Shown piece after piece: positions 1 to 13,698 of a stretch of DNA of 64,000 bases. The stretch's first letter is position 1, and every line of letters starts with the position of its first letter. The notes under the pieces are model-generated. The model was given only the letters and a program-made list of their open reading frames with translations, did no database searches and was not told where the DNA came from. Source of the stretch: Numida meleagris (taxonomy: Eukaryota; Chordata; Aves; Galliformes; Numididae); NCBI RefSeq assembly GCF_002078875.1, contig NC_034409.1, positions 66,871,015 through 66,935,014 of the forward strand, read 5' to 3'. The position numbers and the translations under genes are program-made.

Positions 1-83
1 TTCTTTATGATGAGATAATATTATGAGGCAGGCAGCTTGACTTCTAAGTTTCACCTGAAAGGCAAACTAAACTTATTAAAACT

Positions 84-100
84 CCCCCCCCCCCCCCCCC
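84..100. repeat. C17 homopolymer
   Basis: Seventeen C in a row, longer than any other C or G run in the window; length may be unreliable in sequencing. Confidence 0.95.
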
Positions 101-3100
101 ATCTTCAGTGGTAGTTGCAGGACACAGACACCCAAACTCCTTTGGGCAAAAATCTAAGCAGGCAATGCTCCCAAAACCAGAGCACTGCAGCTGATGCATG
201 CATCTCCAGCCCATGCTCAGAGAGTTAGAAACCTTGACTTTTGGATTGGATTCCTAGACTTTTTCTTTCCTAACCCAACTTTTCTGTGTTGATTGTGACA
301 TGAAGTTAATGTCTAGAGGACATGTTGAGACTTCTTGGTAGAATGTGATAGTTAAAAGTCCAGAAATAGTCTCTTTTCAGGGTGTGTGTAAATATGAATT
401 AACATTGTCTTTTATCTTCTGTGACAGGTAACTTCAGCTTATTTTTTGTCTGTTTTCCTAGAGTTAAAAGAACCAAAAAAGATTAAATAGACCAATTCTT
501 GAATTACCAAAAGATACAGAGAGTTTATCACATTGATGTTCTGTCATATGTCATTGAACTCATGGCACTAAAAGAGGGTAGCTATGTTAAATAAAACCAT
601 AACAGTTCAGCCTGTTTGATATACTTGTTGGCAGCTCAGCAGCATCCTCCGTTTGGGTGCTCTCCTTATGAGAAACTCAGTACATGAAATTACGATGGTG
701 TTAGATTGGTTCTTCTGGTGAATAAAGTGGAGTTTTATTCTTTGACACTTTCAGGATTTAAGCAAAGCCAAATTCAGTAATCTTATTTAATGATCATCTA
801 AGCCTGCTGAAGTCAGTAGAAATTTGTAAACTTTGGATAAGAACCCCAGATCATTACCTATTGAGACTTGTGTTGCATGAAGAACTCCTTTATTGCTTAA
901 GCTGTTGATGCTTTTTTCCCTCTTTGGTAAGATCTTCTTCTCTATGTCAGGGGGAAACTTCAACCAGTGCAGAGCTCATGGAGTATTTATGATATACCTG
1001 TGTAAAGCCTTCTGTGGGGATGCTCAGTTAGAGACTATGGCAGACGTGGACAGTGGTGTTAAAAGATAATACTTGATAATAAAAATAAAACTGTGCATAC
1101 ATTTTCAAACTTGACCATTTCCAAACAGTAGAATTTTGAGGCAATTTCTGGTCAGCTGCGCTTTGGAAAAATACAGAAATGCAATTAATGTGCGAAAGCA
1201 AGAAAGCTTTGAATGGGTGGTAGTGCATAATTTCAGCTATAAACAACATGGGCTAATTTTGCCTTGATAGGATTCAACAAAAATGAGTTTTGGTTAAAAG
1301 GATTTGATGTCCCATTGGGTACAGGCAGATAGCAGTTTGGGGTTTGGAAGGTTTCCTTTAATGTGGTTATGCTCAGACTGGATATCATCAGATAGCTTCA
1401 GGCTTTCAAATGACACTCTTCTTGCTAGCACTCATTTCTCAGATTCTAGAATATTTTCCTTTCTGTTTTTGTATTAGTTAAACAGCTCTGCAATTCATAC
1501 GCCAAAGTGAACCTTTCTCCAGAATGATTTCAGGAGAGGGAAATGTTAATCCTGTAATATATCACAATGTTTCATTTTGATTTTTCTTGAGACCTTCTGT
1601 TTTGTCTCTTACCTATTTGTTCAGAGCAGAAAGTCGCACTTGTATATGCTGAGCCTTGTATTTTCCTTTGCTCAGTATCTGCTTGAAGCCAAACTTCCAG
1701 GTCTGATCCACTTTATCCATTCCATGTTGCAAGATACAGAAAGAAGCAGGTTGAATGGTCAGTTTTTCCTTTTGAGCAGTTCTAGGAAAGAAAATTAAAT
1801 GGTGTATATTTACTGTAAAACTGTTCAAATGTTTGAAAATGACATCATCAGAACAGCTTAGTGCGCTACATTCTCCCGACATTGTTGTGCAGACCTCATG
1901 CATGTTGTGGGACTGTGCTAATTTACTGTACTGCTGCAGACAGGTACAAAAGGACTCATTGTCAACTTGCAGCACAGTAACATTTCTACTGAAAGTGCAA
2001 AGTCTATGATGTGAGTGACTTGTTTTCACCCTCACTGAAAAACCAGCAAAGAAAACCAAAACCTCACAGATTAAAAAACAAAATAAATAATAAGTTAAAA
2101 AAAATGCACCTTGCATGATCTTGATTACATTTTTTGAAAGTTCATGATTTGGAAGTCTGTATCCCATTTGCAGATGAGCCTGATGGACCTAATGAAGAAG
2201 TATCAACTTTCAGTGCAATGTAGAACCATGAGCATCTACTTTATCTTGAAGTGTCTCGTATGGTTTAAGTGTTCAAATGTTGCGTTCTAATGGTTCTTCA
2301 GTGTGTATCAAGCAAATGTGCTACCCAGAGTGTCTTCCACTCATATTAGAAAAATAAACAAATTTAAAAGTAAATGTCTATTTTAAAAAGTGTTTTTAAA
2401 TTGGCATTATTTTAGAAAAGCCATGCTGTCATTTTAATAAGTCAGTAATAGAACGTATCCTGGACCACTGCAGTGTTTCAGGTCTATGCTATTTCAACTC
2501 AGAGAAGAGGCAACTGTTGCCTAATCCCAGCATTGTCTGTATTACTATTTAATCCCCATGAGATGCAAACTCATCCTGGGATCCTTTGTGTGAGGCTTTG
2601 TATAGGCAAACTGTGAAAGCAGATCCTGCCTCAGAGACCTTAGTCTAAATGTAGCCTGACAGAGAAGCAGTGGGGCCTGTGCCTGCATCGCCCCAGCTGC
2701 ACCCCAGCATGCTGGCCAGCACAGTGGATTTGCAGGTACAGGCCTGAGCCTCGCAGCCTGGGCCCACACCTAATTAAGTTTGAATGTAGCAGAGTGAATT
2801 GTTGAGTGGGTGTACATTGGCACGTGTGTACCAGGGGTATCATTCCATGCTACGCTAATTAACCAAGTTTATGTGAGAGGTGATGAAACCAAACTCTGGT
2901 ATTTCTGCCTTTGCTTTGGTTGTAATAGAAGTGAGAGAAGTAAGATTTATTTTTAGTTGTGGATCACATTTCTCTTATAAAAACCCTTTGTCTATGGTAT
3001 TTGGTTAATGAGACAAGAGCTGAACTGTGACATGATAGGTATAAATAGCCCATAATGATTCTGCTGTTGTTTACTCCAGTAGTCCCATTTGGAATCAAGA

Positions 3101-6100
3101 GAAGGGAGTATTCAACAACAACAACCAAAAAAAGCAGAATTTGCCCGATTTCCTGATTTGATGAACTGGAAAATGTGTTCATACCATTTTTCTCTCTTCT
3201 TCTTTTCACTTTTTACTTCTGTAAATTAGAATTCAGCTTTTTAAGAATGTTTGTTTAGATCTCCCAAATTCTTCTTTACAAATATACAGCTCTTCTACAA
3301 GTGGAGCTTCTTAAAATACTAGAACAGTGCTTTTCACACTACTTTATAATAAACAGATTTGATCATTGTTTTCATGTTTTCAGAAAGCACCTTTCTATGA
3401 CACTCTTAATTTAGCATAAAATTCCCTTGAGCTAGAGGCACTAAGGCCATGCTTAATAAAGTAGGATTTAAGCAAATGTTTAAAGTTAAATGCATACCAA
3501 ATGAATTTCTGAGTTAGAGTTACAAATACTTTTCAGCACTAAGAAGAGTGATGGAACGTATTTTCATACGGTATAGGTGGTACAGAAGAATTAAAAGCTG
3601 AACTGTTTAGCTTTGAATCAGTTTGTGCCTTAAACATATGACTTGATCACTTTTAGCTTAGCACATATCTCAGAATATTACTCTGCCCTAGTCATTCCTA
3701 GATCCTTTGGATAGCCTCACAGCTGCAGTGTTTTACTTTCTAATACCTTGTCAGGAGAAACAACGGTGAGGTGCAAACAACCTGAACAAGGAAAACCTGA
3801 AGTTGAAATCTATATTCAAAATTAAAAGCTTTACCCAAGATGCACATACTGTGTACACATTTTCCCATTTGTGTTTATAAAACAGATTAAGGCTTGCATG
3901 TCAAGTTTAAATTTGCAGACTTCTGGTGGTGTATGTGTAAACACCAAAGTAACATTAGCTTTGCTCTAAGCATGGTTTTGTTTGCTTTAATGTCCTATAA
4001 ATTTTACTCTGACATCAAATGTGTTGCTGAGTGTGATGAAGCTGGGGGTAATATTTCATTCAAGTGCAATTTTTGTCATCGTTCAAAACTATGGTAATGC
4101 ATTTAATGATTCTTATCTATTCTTCAGTGTATGTGGTTATCATTCTTATTTTCATTCTCATACATATCTATAGTGCTGTCTAGATCTGGAAGATTTGATT
4201 TTCTATATATGTTCAAAGAAAGGAAAAACCGATCCTGTGTTTTTATTATATTTTTCTGCAATCTTCTCGTAGACCTTGAAATTGAAGCTGGCACATCTTG
4301 TATATGTGATTTTCTTTCTTGGATCTTTTGAAAGTTGATTTTCTCTGTAGGTAAATTAGCCTGTGATTCTAATAGTGACTTCGGCAAAATCAGCACAGTG
4401 GGATATGGATATAGGAATTCTTCAGAGCTCTGAATCAATAATTCCACTCTGCTCTGTACATGATTCTGTAATCCAGCTAATTGTATTTAAAGTAACTGAC
4501 AAAGAACTAGCTTCACTTGGTACAAGCATGGAGAAATTGTGGCAGAGGATTCACTGTTTGGGTAAGAACTGAATGAAAAACTGCTCAACCCATCCCTGAT
4601 ATTTAATTGATCAACTGCCTGTCTGTCTCTAGGAGTTTTTTTTCACTGCATTACAAAGACAGATAAAATTCCAGAAAGCTACAAAGGAACATTTTCAGTC
4701 ATCATTATTTTTTTTCAGAAATGCTCCTTTGTTCAAAGCCATGTGCTCTATATGCTCTGCTTGAGTTTTGAAGTCGTTGTATCAAGTTTTTTTCCGTATA
4801 CATGTACAGAGTTAGTGATGTCCTTTGAGGTCTCAGTATATGAAAAAACTATAAAAGAAAATGTGCTTTCATTTTTCCCTCTTGTGCACATGGAATGATT
4901 ATTATTGCACTGCAAGGGTTGTGCGTTTTGTATTTATTAAACTCTTCATGTTGGAATACAAGTGCAGGTTAGTGTTATTTATCATACTTATATTTTTCTT
5001 ATTCTCAGTAATAAACATTAATAATGTCTTAGAAGTGTATATGCAAATTTTGGACAGAAGAACAGCATGAACCATTTTGGAAATTGAATAAGTTTAAGAG
5101 TGAATGGTAAAAAGCTTCCATGCTAGACTATGTGTTGAATTTGTTGCTGCTTGTATCATAGCAGTGTATCCATACATTATACTATATATTCTGCACGAAT
5201 CTTTGTTTCTGTCACTGACATATTTTCGTATGCATATTGTTATACTTGAATCATGCCATGCAATCGTAGGATGATCATCAGGCATTTGGTCTAATTAATT
5301 AGAAATGTAATATATTCTGTCTGTTTAGTTGAAAGCTGAAGGTAACTCGAGCCAAACTCGCTAGGTTTCTATATTACTGGTTGTGGTTTCCCCCTTCCAT
5401 TTTTCTTATGAGCTAGCTGACTTTCTCTCCAGATGTGTCAAGGATAGGGCAAGCTTACACTAAAATACTGATTCTGTTGACAGCTCCGATACAGCTGGGT
5501 TTAGGTCGGTAAGACTTGAGCCCAGGTTTGAACACTAAAGAAAGATGTAGCCTCAGATACCATAACATTTACCAGGCATACTTCTGCTTGGTTGCAGTAG
5601 AATTATGTTAAAATCCTACCGAAATAGGGACCTTTCATAAAACTCCAGTGAGCTGGACAGGTTTCATTGTAATACAGTGACACTCACTACAAGAATTGAT
5701 TGGAAATCTTAAAATATTTTTACAACATTTTTATAAAATGAATAATGTTTCACTTTCTTTTAATCAGAAGATGTCATCATCCTGCAGTATTTTCCCCAAC
5801 TCTACTTTTATTAAACATTTAATCTTTCAAGTACAGTAAGCAGGTAGGTTCGCACTCAAAATACTTCAGCGAGTAACCATGTTAAGCACCTGTCAGCTTT
5901 TACAGTGTTGTCTTGAGAGCGCCCTTGGGAAACTCCTAGAGCACACATGTAGCTAAACCTCTGGCAACCTTTCAAATTCAGCCATCATTAATTCCATAGC
6001 CCCTTTCTAAACCCATTCACCAGCTCCAAGCACGTCAGTGCCACTTCTGCTGCTTACCAGACTTAGCCAAGCCATCGTTCATCTGGCAAACAACAGGACA

Positions 6101-7149
6101 CGCACCTTTGCAGCTGGCAACTGCCACATCAAATGTGGTCTCCTTGCTCTCCCTTCCCATTGAGAAGCCTGCCAGCTGTCGGACCACCTTTCTTCCATCC
6201 TCAGTTCACTGCCGCTTAGCTTTGAGTGTCCTTCATCTTTGTCTGCAGAACATTTTACCAGATGTTCCTTGCCCAAGCACACTAAATTCCCAGTAGCTGC
6301 TTCTTCCCCCATTAAAAGTTTTGGCCTGACAGCCCTATTTGTTTCTTTTGTAGCTTGTACCTTGTGTTTTAGGATTTGGAATGTATTTTCCTTTGTTTGG
6401 GAAAAGCAAATAACCTTTTCTTTGTGTTACCACAACTAAAAATACTAGGTGAAAACAAAGACTCAGCACTGTTGCCTATGCCTTGTTAGATGGCTGTGCA
6501 CTGGATCCACAGTTCTCCAAATAGTGTGGGGAATGGAAGCTAACCCTTTAGTGAGTTAATACAAATAATAGTTATTGTTAATGATTTCTGTTTCGTTTTG
6601 TTTTCAGGTGGAAAGCATGTTTTACAGATTAGTAGATAAATGTCAGTGGAAGGTTTATTTATGAAATGTTTTGTTACCGAGCTGAGCTTTCCTTTTACAA
6701 ACAATGTTGAATTGCTATTTCAACTTTTTTTTTTTTTTTCCCGAATGTTCCCTATATAAGGGATGTATGGTGATCTCAGTTTCAGGAAACGATGTTTGTC
6801 AGCTACAGGAAATGTACACTGAAGCAAATACAGGACAAATTCTGTCTGTGGACTCAACTATTGGTCATCTAGTAAGCTATATACACCTTCTTAGTAGCTT
6901 GTAAGCTAAGAAATGCTATCTCAAATTCTGACTGTTTTCAGTAGACACAGGCAAACATCATTTTTATTGTACATGACAGTGGTCCTAAAACAAAGACTGC
7001 TTATCAATAAAAGCAATCTGGAAATTAGGATTTTAGTCACAGTAGTGTTCTGAGTCGAGGCTTTGATCAGCGTCTTGGTGCAAAACCCAACAGACTATTT
7101 TTACAGAAGAGCTCTGTTAGCTAATGAAGAGCATCACGTGCCATGCTGA

Positions 7150-7215
7150 CTATAGTATCATAGGGACAAACCTGATGACCTAGAAGGTCCCTTGAAATCC
7201 GACATAGTGCTATGT
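7150..7215 (+). mobile_element. Eroded CR1-like LINE 3' end
   Basis: TGATGACCTAGAAGGTCCCTT followed by a degraded tail resembles the 3' end of avian CR1, where a TGATCT..AGGTCCCTTCCAACC-like motif precedes short tail repeats. Only about 60 bases are recognisable. The match is from memory of the family. Confidence 0.42.
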
Positions 7216-9534
7216 AGCAGTTGTATGCAGCGATGAAGAGAAAAAATCAACAAGCCTGAAGATTATTGCTTCCAAAGCAATATTGCTGTTACAAGTCCTA
7301 GGGGTTAATAAGAATATAGGATATTGAGATATGCATTATAGATAGTGTGTCACAGTTACCTGCATTCTTCTGACTCTCTCTGAAGACCTCTGAGAAGTCT
7401 CTACTAATTTACTGTTCACTAGACAGAATTGTGTGTCGCTGTTACTTATAAAAGAGCCAAAGGAAATTAGATGCTAAAATCCATGGCAAAATTTGTTTAC
7501 AAATGGTAGCTTAAAGTGTCAAATACCAGGGAAGTAATACTGCCCTTGTTCCTCCTCTGTTTTCATTTTTTTCTCTAGCTCAGAGGCTAAACATTTTAGT
7601 CTGGACAGTTAAAATTTGCAAAGTTAAGAACAATCAAAAACAGAAGGACGAAAGAGGAATTTCAGGCAGTCCAATTACTATGAATTATTTCCAGCATCTT
7701 GTGTAGCATAAATTATGTTTTACTTTTGTTGGCACTTGTGAAAAAATAACAGCTATTGATTAGGCCTGTCAAGCCCTCATGGCCTGGCAAGATATCTTTA
7801 CTGTAGTCATGTGGGCAAAAGCTTGAAATGATGCTGAGAGAATGAGATCCTTACAATCATCTCCTCTCATTGTTATTTTTAGTGGGCTTTTTTTTTAGCT
7901 GTACTGTATACAGTAGAACCTTATTAAAGCCTCACTTAAGATCCTCAGATAATCATCCTCACCAGGCTGCTTCTGGGAGATTTTCAGCAAACCATTTTTA
8001 AACACAGCAATATATTGATTTCTGAGAGGGGACAAGTGGGAGGTTGCTAATCTGGGCATTTGGGTCAAAGTCAGTGTTCGTGTCCCTGGTTCCTTATTTT
8101 AGTGGGAGTGGGCAGCTAGCATAGGCATGTCTCTGCCCCTGATTAGAACTTGGTTCTTAGCTTTTTGTGCTGGCAGTCTGAAAAACTGAATGTTGTTACT
8201 GGAATGTAGAGCAGAAACAGATTTTTACTCTGAGGAAATGAGGGACCAATGCTGACAGTGGTATGAGGAAGAATTTTAAAGGTAGCAGTGAGAGTGAGAG
8301 GATATAGCTGTTTGTTTCCATTTTCATATCTGAACTGAGGAATGAGTATAGTAATAGGTGCAGCATTCTTGTATTTTGGGGCTGTATGTGAGCATACTTG
8401 AGTGATATGGCTTAGTCTTTAGACTTCATCTGTTCAGGTGGAACAGGTGGGAGGAATGGGTTTTTGAGCAATTTGGTTTCCTGAGATTTTCTGGTTCTCG
8501 TTAGTTTAGTATCACGATGTGGAATAATAGCTCCTTGCCTGACTATCTAGCCTGACTTGAGTATCTTCTTTTTTTACCACCACTGTCCATGCTTATATCT
8601 AACAGCAGTCTTTGGTACTTGAGCAGCATATATTGCTAAATAATCTGTGATCCCTTCCTGAGGTGGATATTATCACTCTTGGGTGCAATTACTGGCAGTA
8701 GAGGTCAGTTATTCATTTGGCAAGAGAGGCTATGAATTTCTTCCTGTTATCTATTCAAAGTTCATAGGAAACCATTTGAAGATAGAAAGTATGTGTAAAC
8801 AACCATAATATGCAGACAGATATCAAAATAGTGGTAGGTGTGAGCATTCGTGATATTTTTCCTGATTTTCTTCATTGGGGTTCAAAATGTTGTCTAGATC
8901 GTGACTTGAATCAGGAAGAGTTTGAGTAGTAGTGAGAGGCCAGATAGCAGTAGTGCCAGGACACCTTGTCTCTGGTCAAGCAGCATATAGAGTTAAAAAC
9001 AAATCCCTAAAAACAGTTCAGATGAGAAAGGCATGTCAGACATCAACAGTGGATTGAAGTGTGGTGAAGAGTGCTTGCAGTCCCTCTCCCTCATTTGTGA
9101 CGGCCTTTTTCTCTCCTTTGCCAAAAGTTCATACTTGGAGCTGTATCTTATCTGTCATCTGTTCTTGGAGTTTCAGGTGGCATTAGTAGATAAAATTCCC
9201 TTTGCTTGTTTGTGCTTGGCGGGGGGATTGCACCCTTTCCTTTCATATCTGGACTCTACCACTGTAATCCCTGTCACTGATTTGTAACTAAGATTACTAC
9301 AGCACATTGAGCATAAAACTCCTATCTAGAAACCACAAAGAAGATAATCACTCCTGAAAGAATGCCTTTCTGATTTCTTGTGGATGACATTAACTACCAG
9401 GGATGCACCAAACCAGTTTTTTGACATGTCCACTGGCTTCTCCTTCATTGCCAGGTGCAGCTCAGCCAGGTGCTAGAGGCTGACAGCAAGTCCCGGTTGC
9501 TTAGACATCTGGCTCTGCTCTAGAATGGAGGAGC

Positions 9535-9650
9535 TCAGCTCTGTCACTGGGCCTTCTTGAATGACCTTGAGCCAGCAACTTCTTTTTCTGACTTATTTTC
9601 CCCACTTGGGGATAACAGTGTCCTATCAAGAGAGTTATTAGGGTGCACCA
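9535..9650 (+). mobile_element. MIR/CORE-SINE-like fragment
   Basis: ATGACCTTGAGCCAGCAACTT, then a pyrimidine-rich stretch, TTTTCCCCACTTGGGGATAA and CAGTGTCCTATC follow the order of the MIR core (tgaccttgggcaagt.., cctcagtttcc.., aaatggggataa..). Ancient amniote MIR relatives survive in bird and reptile genomes. Family recalled, not searched. Confidence 0.5.
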
Positions 9651-12600
9651 TTTTGCTCTGTGGCTTTTCAGCAGTATAGTAAGAAACTGAGCTGGAATCC
9701 TAGGAGTCATATGTTACAACAGTTAAAATGCATTTATCACTAATACTCTTGGTTTAATTGTTGTCACTATTACATGTAAGATTTGTGTCCTTTGTATCCT
9801 TACAACTACCTCTTAAAATATTCTTAAAATATTGTTTCCATAGCTCTAGTGCTGAGGTTTTTTGGTATGCCTCCTTTATTCCTCTCCCCTGTTGATTTTC
9901 AAACTCTTCCAAGGACTAGATTTAAATCAGAAGGCTTGTCTTTGACTTTAGTAAGCTTTTAATAAAATCTGAGGAAAAAAAATGCCACCAACACCCCTAC
10001 AAGAGCAATTTTTATGAGGGTTTGGCTCCCTGTTCTAACTCCACAAGACCCCATATTCTTGGTACTGCTTCTCTACACACCTGGCCATCATTAAGTAGTC
10101 TTTGTTTTTCTTTTGGTCTTAACCTTGTTTTACCAAACATAGTGTAATGTAGTACTGGGGGGAGCTTATAAAATAATTAACTTCAAGTAAAGACTGACTG
10201 CCTGGTAAACATGCCACCCAGTAAGGCTTATTTATTTCAAGGCAAGTTTAAAAATACTGACTGTTTGGAAGCCCTGGCTATCTTGTTTTACAGTGGAATC
10301 GTTAATTTTCTTTTTCCTTTTTTATTTTCTGTTATGTTCCCTACACTGATTTTGCTGTTGTTGTTGTTTAAATGGAAAGTTACAAGTATGTGAGGATTTT
10401 CTCAGAGTCCTAGAAAAACCTGGCGATGTCAAGTTGAATGGCAGATTAAGTGGTTAATAAGAACAGTTCCCCCAAATTAAATTGCTTCAGTGGGGGTTAG
10501 TTTGAAAAGGAAAACAGGAAAGAGAAACTGAGGGGAATGCAATACGGACATCATGCATGATCTTTCTCTTCTTTCAGGTAGGAGCTAGCACAGCAGTTTT
10601 TAACAATTAGTCCTTGTGTGTTTGTGTGCTTTCCTTCCTTCCATGTTGTTTCACAGTTATCTGTTAGTAACAGCAGTATTATTACACACAGATTAAAAGA
10701 CAGGCAGCTTTTAGACTCCCTGACAGTTGGCCAGAGCAGAGATTAGAGATAAAAGTTAATCCCGTGAGGTAATAGCAAAAAAAGAGTACAAAGACATGAG
10801 ATGAGCCGATAATGGTTTGTTTAGGTAAGAAGGCTTCCCCTTCCTTGGTGATTGGCTCTTGCTCAGTGGTGCTCCGAGGGATAGCTTCCCAAATCCTTCC
10901 GAAGGTTTATAGCTGCTAGCAGTGGTCAGTGACAGCGCTGGGGGAAAAATATGGCAGCCAGCAGTGGTAAAAAATAATGAAATCATTCTAACCATAAATG
11001 GAAGGTGCTGGACCATGGGGGAGATGAGAGATGTTTTCTTCCACAGCTGCAGAGCTATTAGTCAGTTAACACTTGAACAGAGTGAGGTTAAAACTGTTTC
11101 TAAGTTGGGCTTGAAAATATCAAAGAAAAGTATGTTTATGTTTCTCGTAAAGGGAAAATAATTTGAAAATGAAATGAAACTTGAGTGCAATTGAGAGTGG
11201 TTAAAACATTAATAGTCTGATAGGTTTTAAGTTTTACTTCTTGGAGTTTCACTGTTCCTGACTGTTTCATTAAACCTATTGCATGTTCAGAGAAAAAAGT
11301 TTTCAAAGATTTTCTTGCATTTCATGTATTTAGGAATGCTCTTAAATCTGCATGGCTTCAAAAATGAAATTCAAACAAAGCCATCCCTTTGTAGTCAAGT
11401 TATGAGCGAATATTCAGAAGAAGATTAGAAACATGAAACAAGTGAATCTTTACTTTAGTACGGCCCTATCATTTTGCAGCTAACACAGATAAATATGTGT
11501 TTGAAATAGAAGCTATCTACCAACCACTGGCAATCCAGCACTTTGCTGCAGTCTCAAAATTGAAGAGGTGGAAATTCATATCTTCGGTTATTTTTAAACA
11601 AAGATTCATGAAAGCAGTAGCATTCAATTCTTGAGAATAGTAACAATATGATCCTGAAATGATGAATTAGCAAGCTGGAATTATTGAGCCTGCCTTAAAA
11701 GCCGGCTGTTGCAGACACTAGGCTAAGAAGTGAACTGTAATAGAAACAAAAGTATGCTGTATTAGGGCATCTCGCTATCAGAAGTGATGGGAAAAAAAAT
11801 TGCCCTCATATTTGCTTCTTTGTACTTCTCTTTTTGAGGACAGGAAACTAACATGAGTATCAAAAAGCACAATAATAAATAGAAGAACGCCAGAGCGACC
11901 ATAAAAAAAACGAGTTCCTTAAGATATGATTTCTTCTAATCTGAATTTCTTTAGTTCCCCTACGAATCTGCTTCAAGGAGTCACTAAATCAAACTCTGAT
12001 ATTTTTTTTCTGTCAAGGATTGAATATGTAGATATTAATTAATATCTCACTTGGAATATTAATGAAAATTATTTGTGTGATCAGAGTAAGTAGATCTTTG
12101 AAGAAGAAGTGATGAGAAGATTGGAAACTAACTAGTCAAAATTTCTCCCTAAACTTAGCAGAAAGTAAAACTATTAAAAAAAAAAAAAAAGTACTACTTC
12201 AGCAAAGTACTTTGATCATTCACTACAGTGTTTCCCACTCTTTCTGGGTCCTTGGGTTTGGGACAGACTCAACTAGTAACATCTGTAGATTAGAGTTAAA
12301 ATTCCTGAGATCTAAATATTTCATATTCATGATTCTACAGACCTTCTTTAGGTTTCAGACAGAAAATATTAATAATTATTGCACTGAGCCCTTTTTTTTC
12401 TGCAGTTATACTTAAGTATTTGTGAGAAGCCATCTAATAGAGGAATGAAAACACGGCTCCATAAATCAGTAATATGATAGGTTTATTTGAGGGGCTCACC
12501 ATCTTTCAGGAAATATTAGTTTCCTCCAAAAACAGAAGTGCAGACTTCTGCAGATACATTATAGAGCCATAGACAATATATTATCTTTTGATGTGTCAGA

Positions 12601-13535
12601 TTGTAGCATTACTACAGTAATGCTGAGGCAAGGATTCCACTTGAAGTAGTAGTATATCGTCCTATAGAACAGTACCTCTGGGAATGTCTTGTGTGGTTAC
12701 CAGAGCTGCATATACTTGCAAGATACTAATTTTTGAATAAAAAAGGAATGATAGGCAGGAATTTTCATTTTCAAAACATCCTCACAAAAAAAAAAAATGA
12801 ACAAACATTTTTTCAACATTTTCAAGTTGAGCCTTTCTTTTTATTGCAAGCCTTTGTTCAAATATGATGTAGTTTTGCATCCATCTCAGTTTCAGCTCCT
12901 GTAAACTTGCCAAGGTGTGTCATGTCCTGTTTTTTCAAGCCCCTTTTTCTCCTTTTTGTGCCTGAACAAGCAGGAGAAAGAAGTCGGAGTCCAGAGAATG
13001 TACTTATCCAAAGGGACTCAGCTGTGTTGCTCTTCCTTATGTAATTCTGAAGCTTCTTGCTTCAGGCTTAATTAGATTAGGACAAAGTCAGAGTATGAAG
13101 TTGTAAGGAACTCTGGTAACAAAATCTAGCCTCAATTTTTTTTCTTTAGAACAATTAGACAACAAAAGGAAACAGAAGGAAAAATACCAGCCTCTCCACT
13201 TGCCAAAAGAATTGTCACATTCCTCTCTCCTGTTCAGAAGTAATTCACGTTTCTGGGTAATAACCCACCATAGCTTTCATAAATAGTGCTAATATAATTT
13301 GCTTCTAATAGAATTTCATGGTGTACATAGCTTGCAGATAATTGGTTTAGGAGTAAATTGATGGGAGGGCTTTTCTCCAGTCTCTCTTTTTATCATTTGC
13401 TGCTACTATGTGTCATTCAGAGTCCAACTCAATCAAGAGTCTATTACTGATAGCTGAACAATGTGGTGCCTACGGATCTTTTATGATGCAAAAGTGGTCA
13501 GTTGTATTGTGCATGTTTCAAAAGGCATGACAGGG

Positions 13536-13698
13536 AAAAAAAAAAAAAAAAAAAAAAGAAAAAACTTCACATACCAGCATTTGGACAGGAAACTGAATCA
13601 TTAGAAATAGGTTTTTTGGCTATACATTTCTTGTTTAAAATCCTTAGTTGAGTAACAGAGCTTCTTCAAGATTTCCTTTTTTTTTTTTTTTTTTTTTT
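13536..13698. repeat. A22 and T22 runs facing each other
   Basis: A22 at 13536-13557 and T22 at 13677-13698 are separated by 119 bases and could pair. They may be the tails of two old retroposons in opposite orientation, but the sequence between is unrecognised. Confidence 0.7.

Noticed and set aside
1613..2167. 184-codon open frame on the minus strand, the longest in the window free of N
   Set aside because: No recognisable domain, biased composition typical of translated AT-rich intron, antisense to SOX5 and no splice or promoter support.
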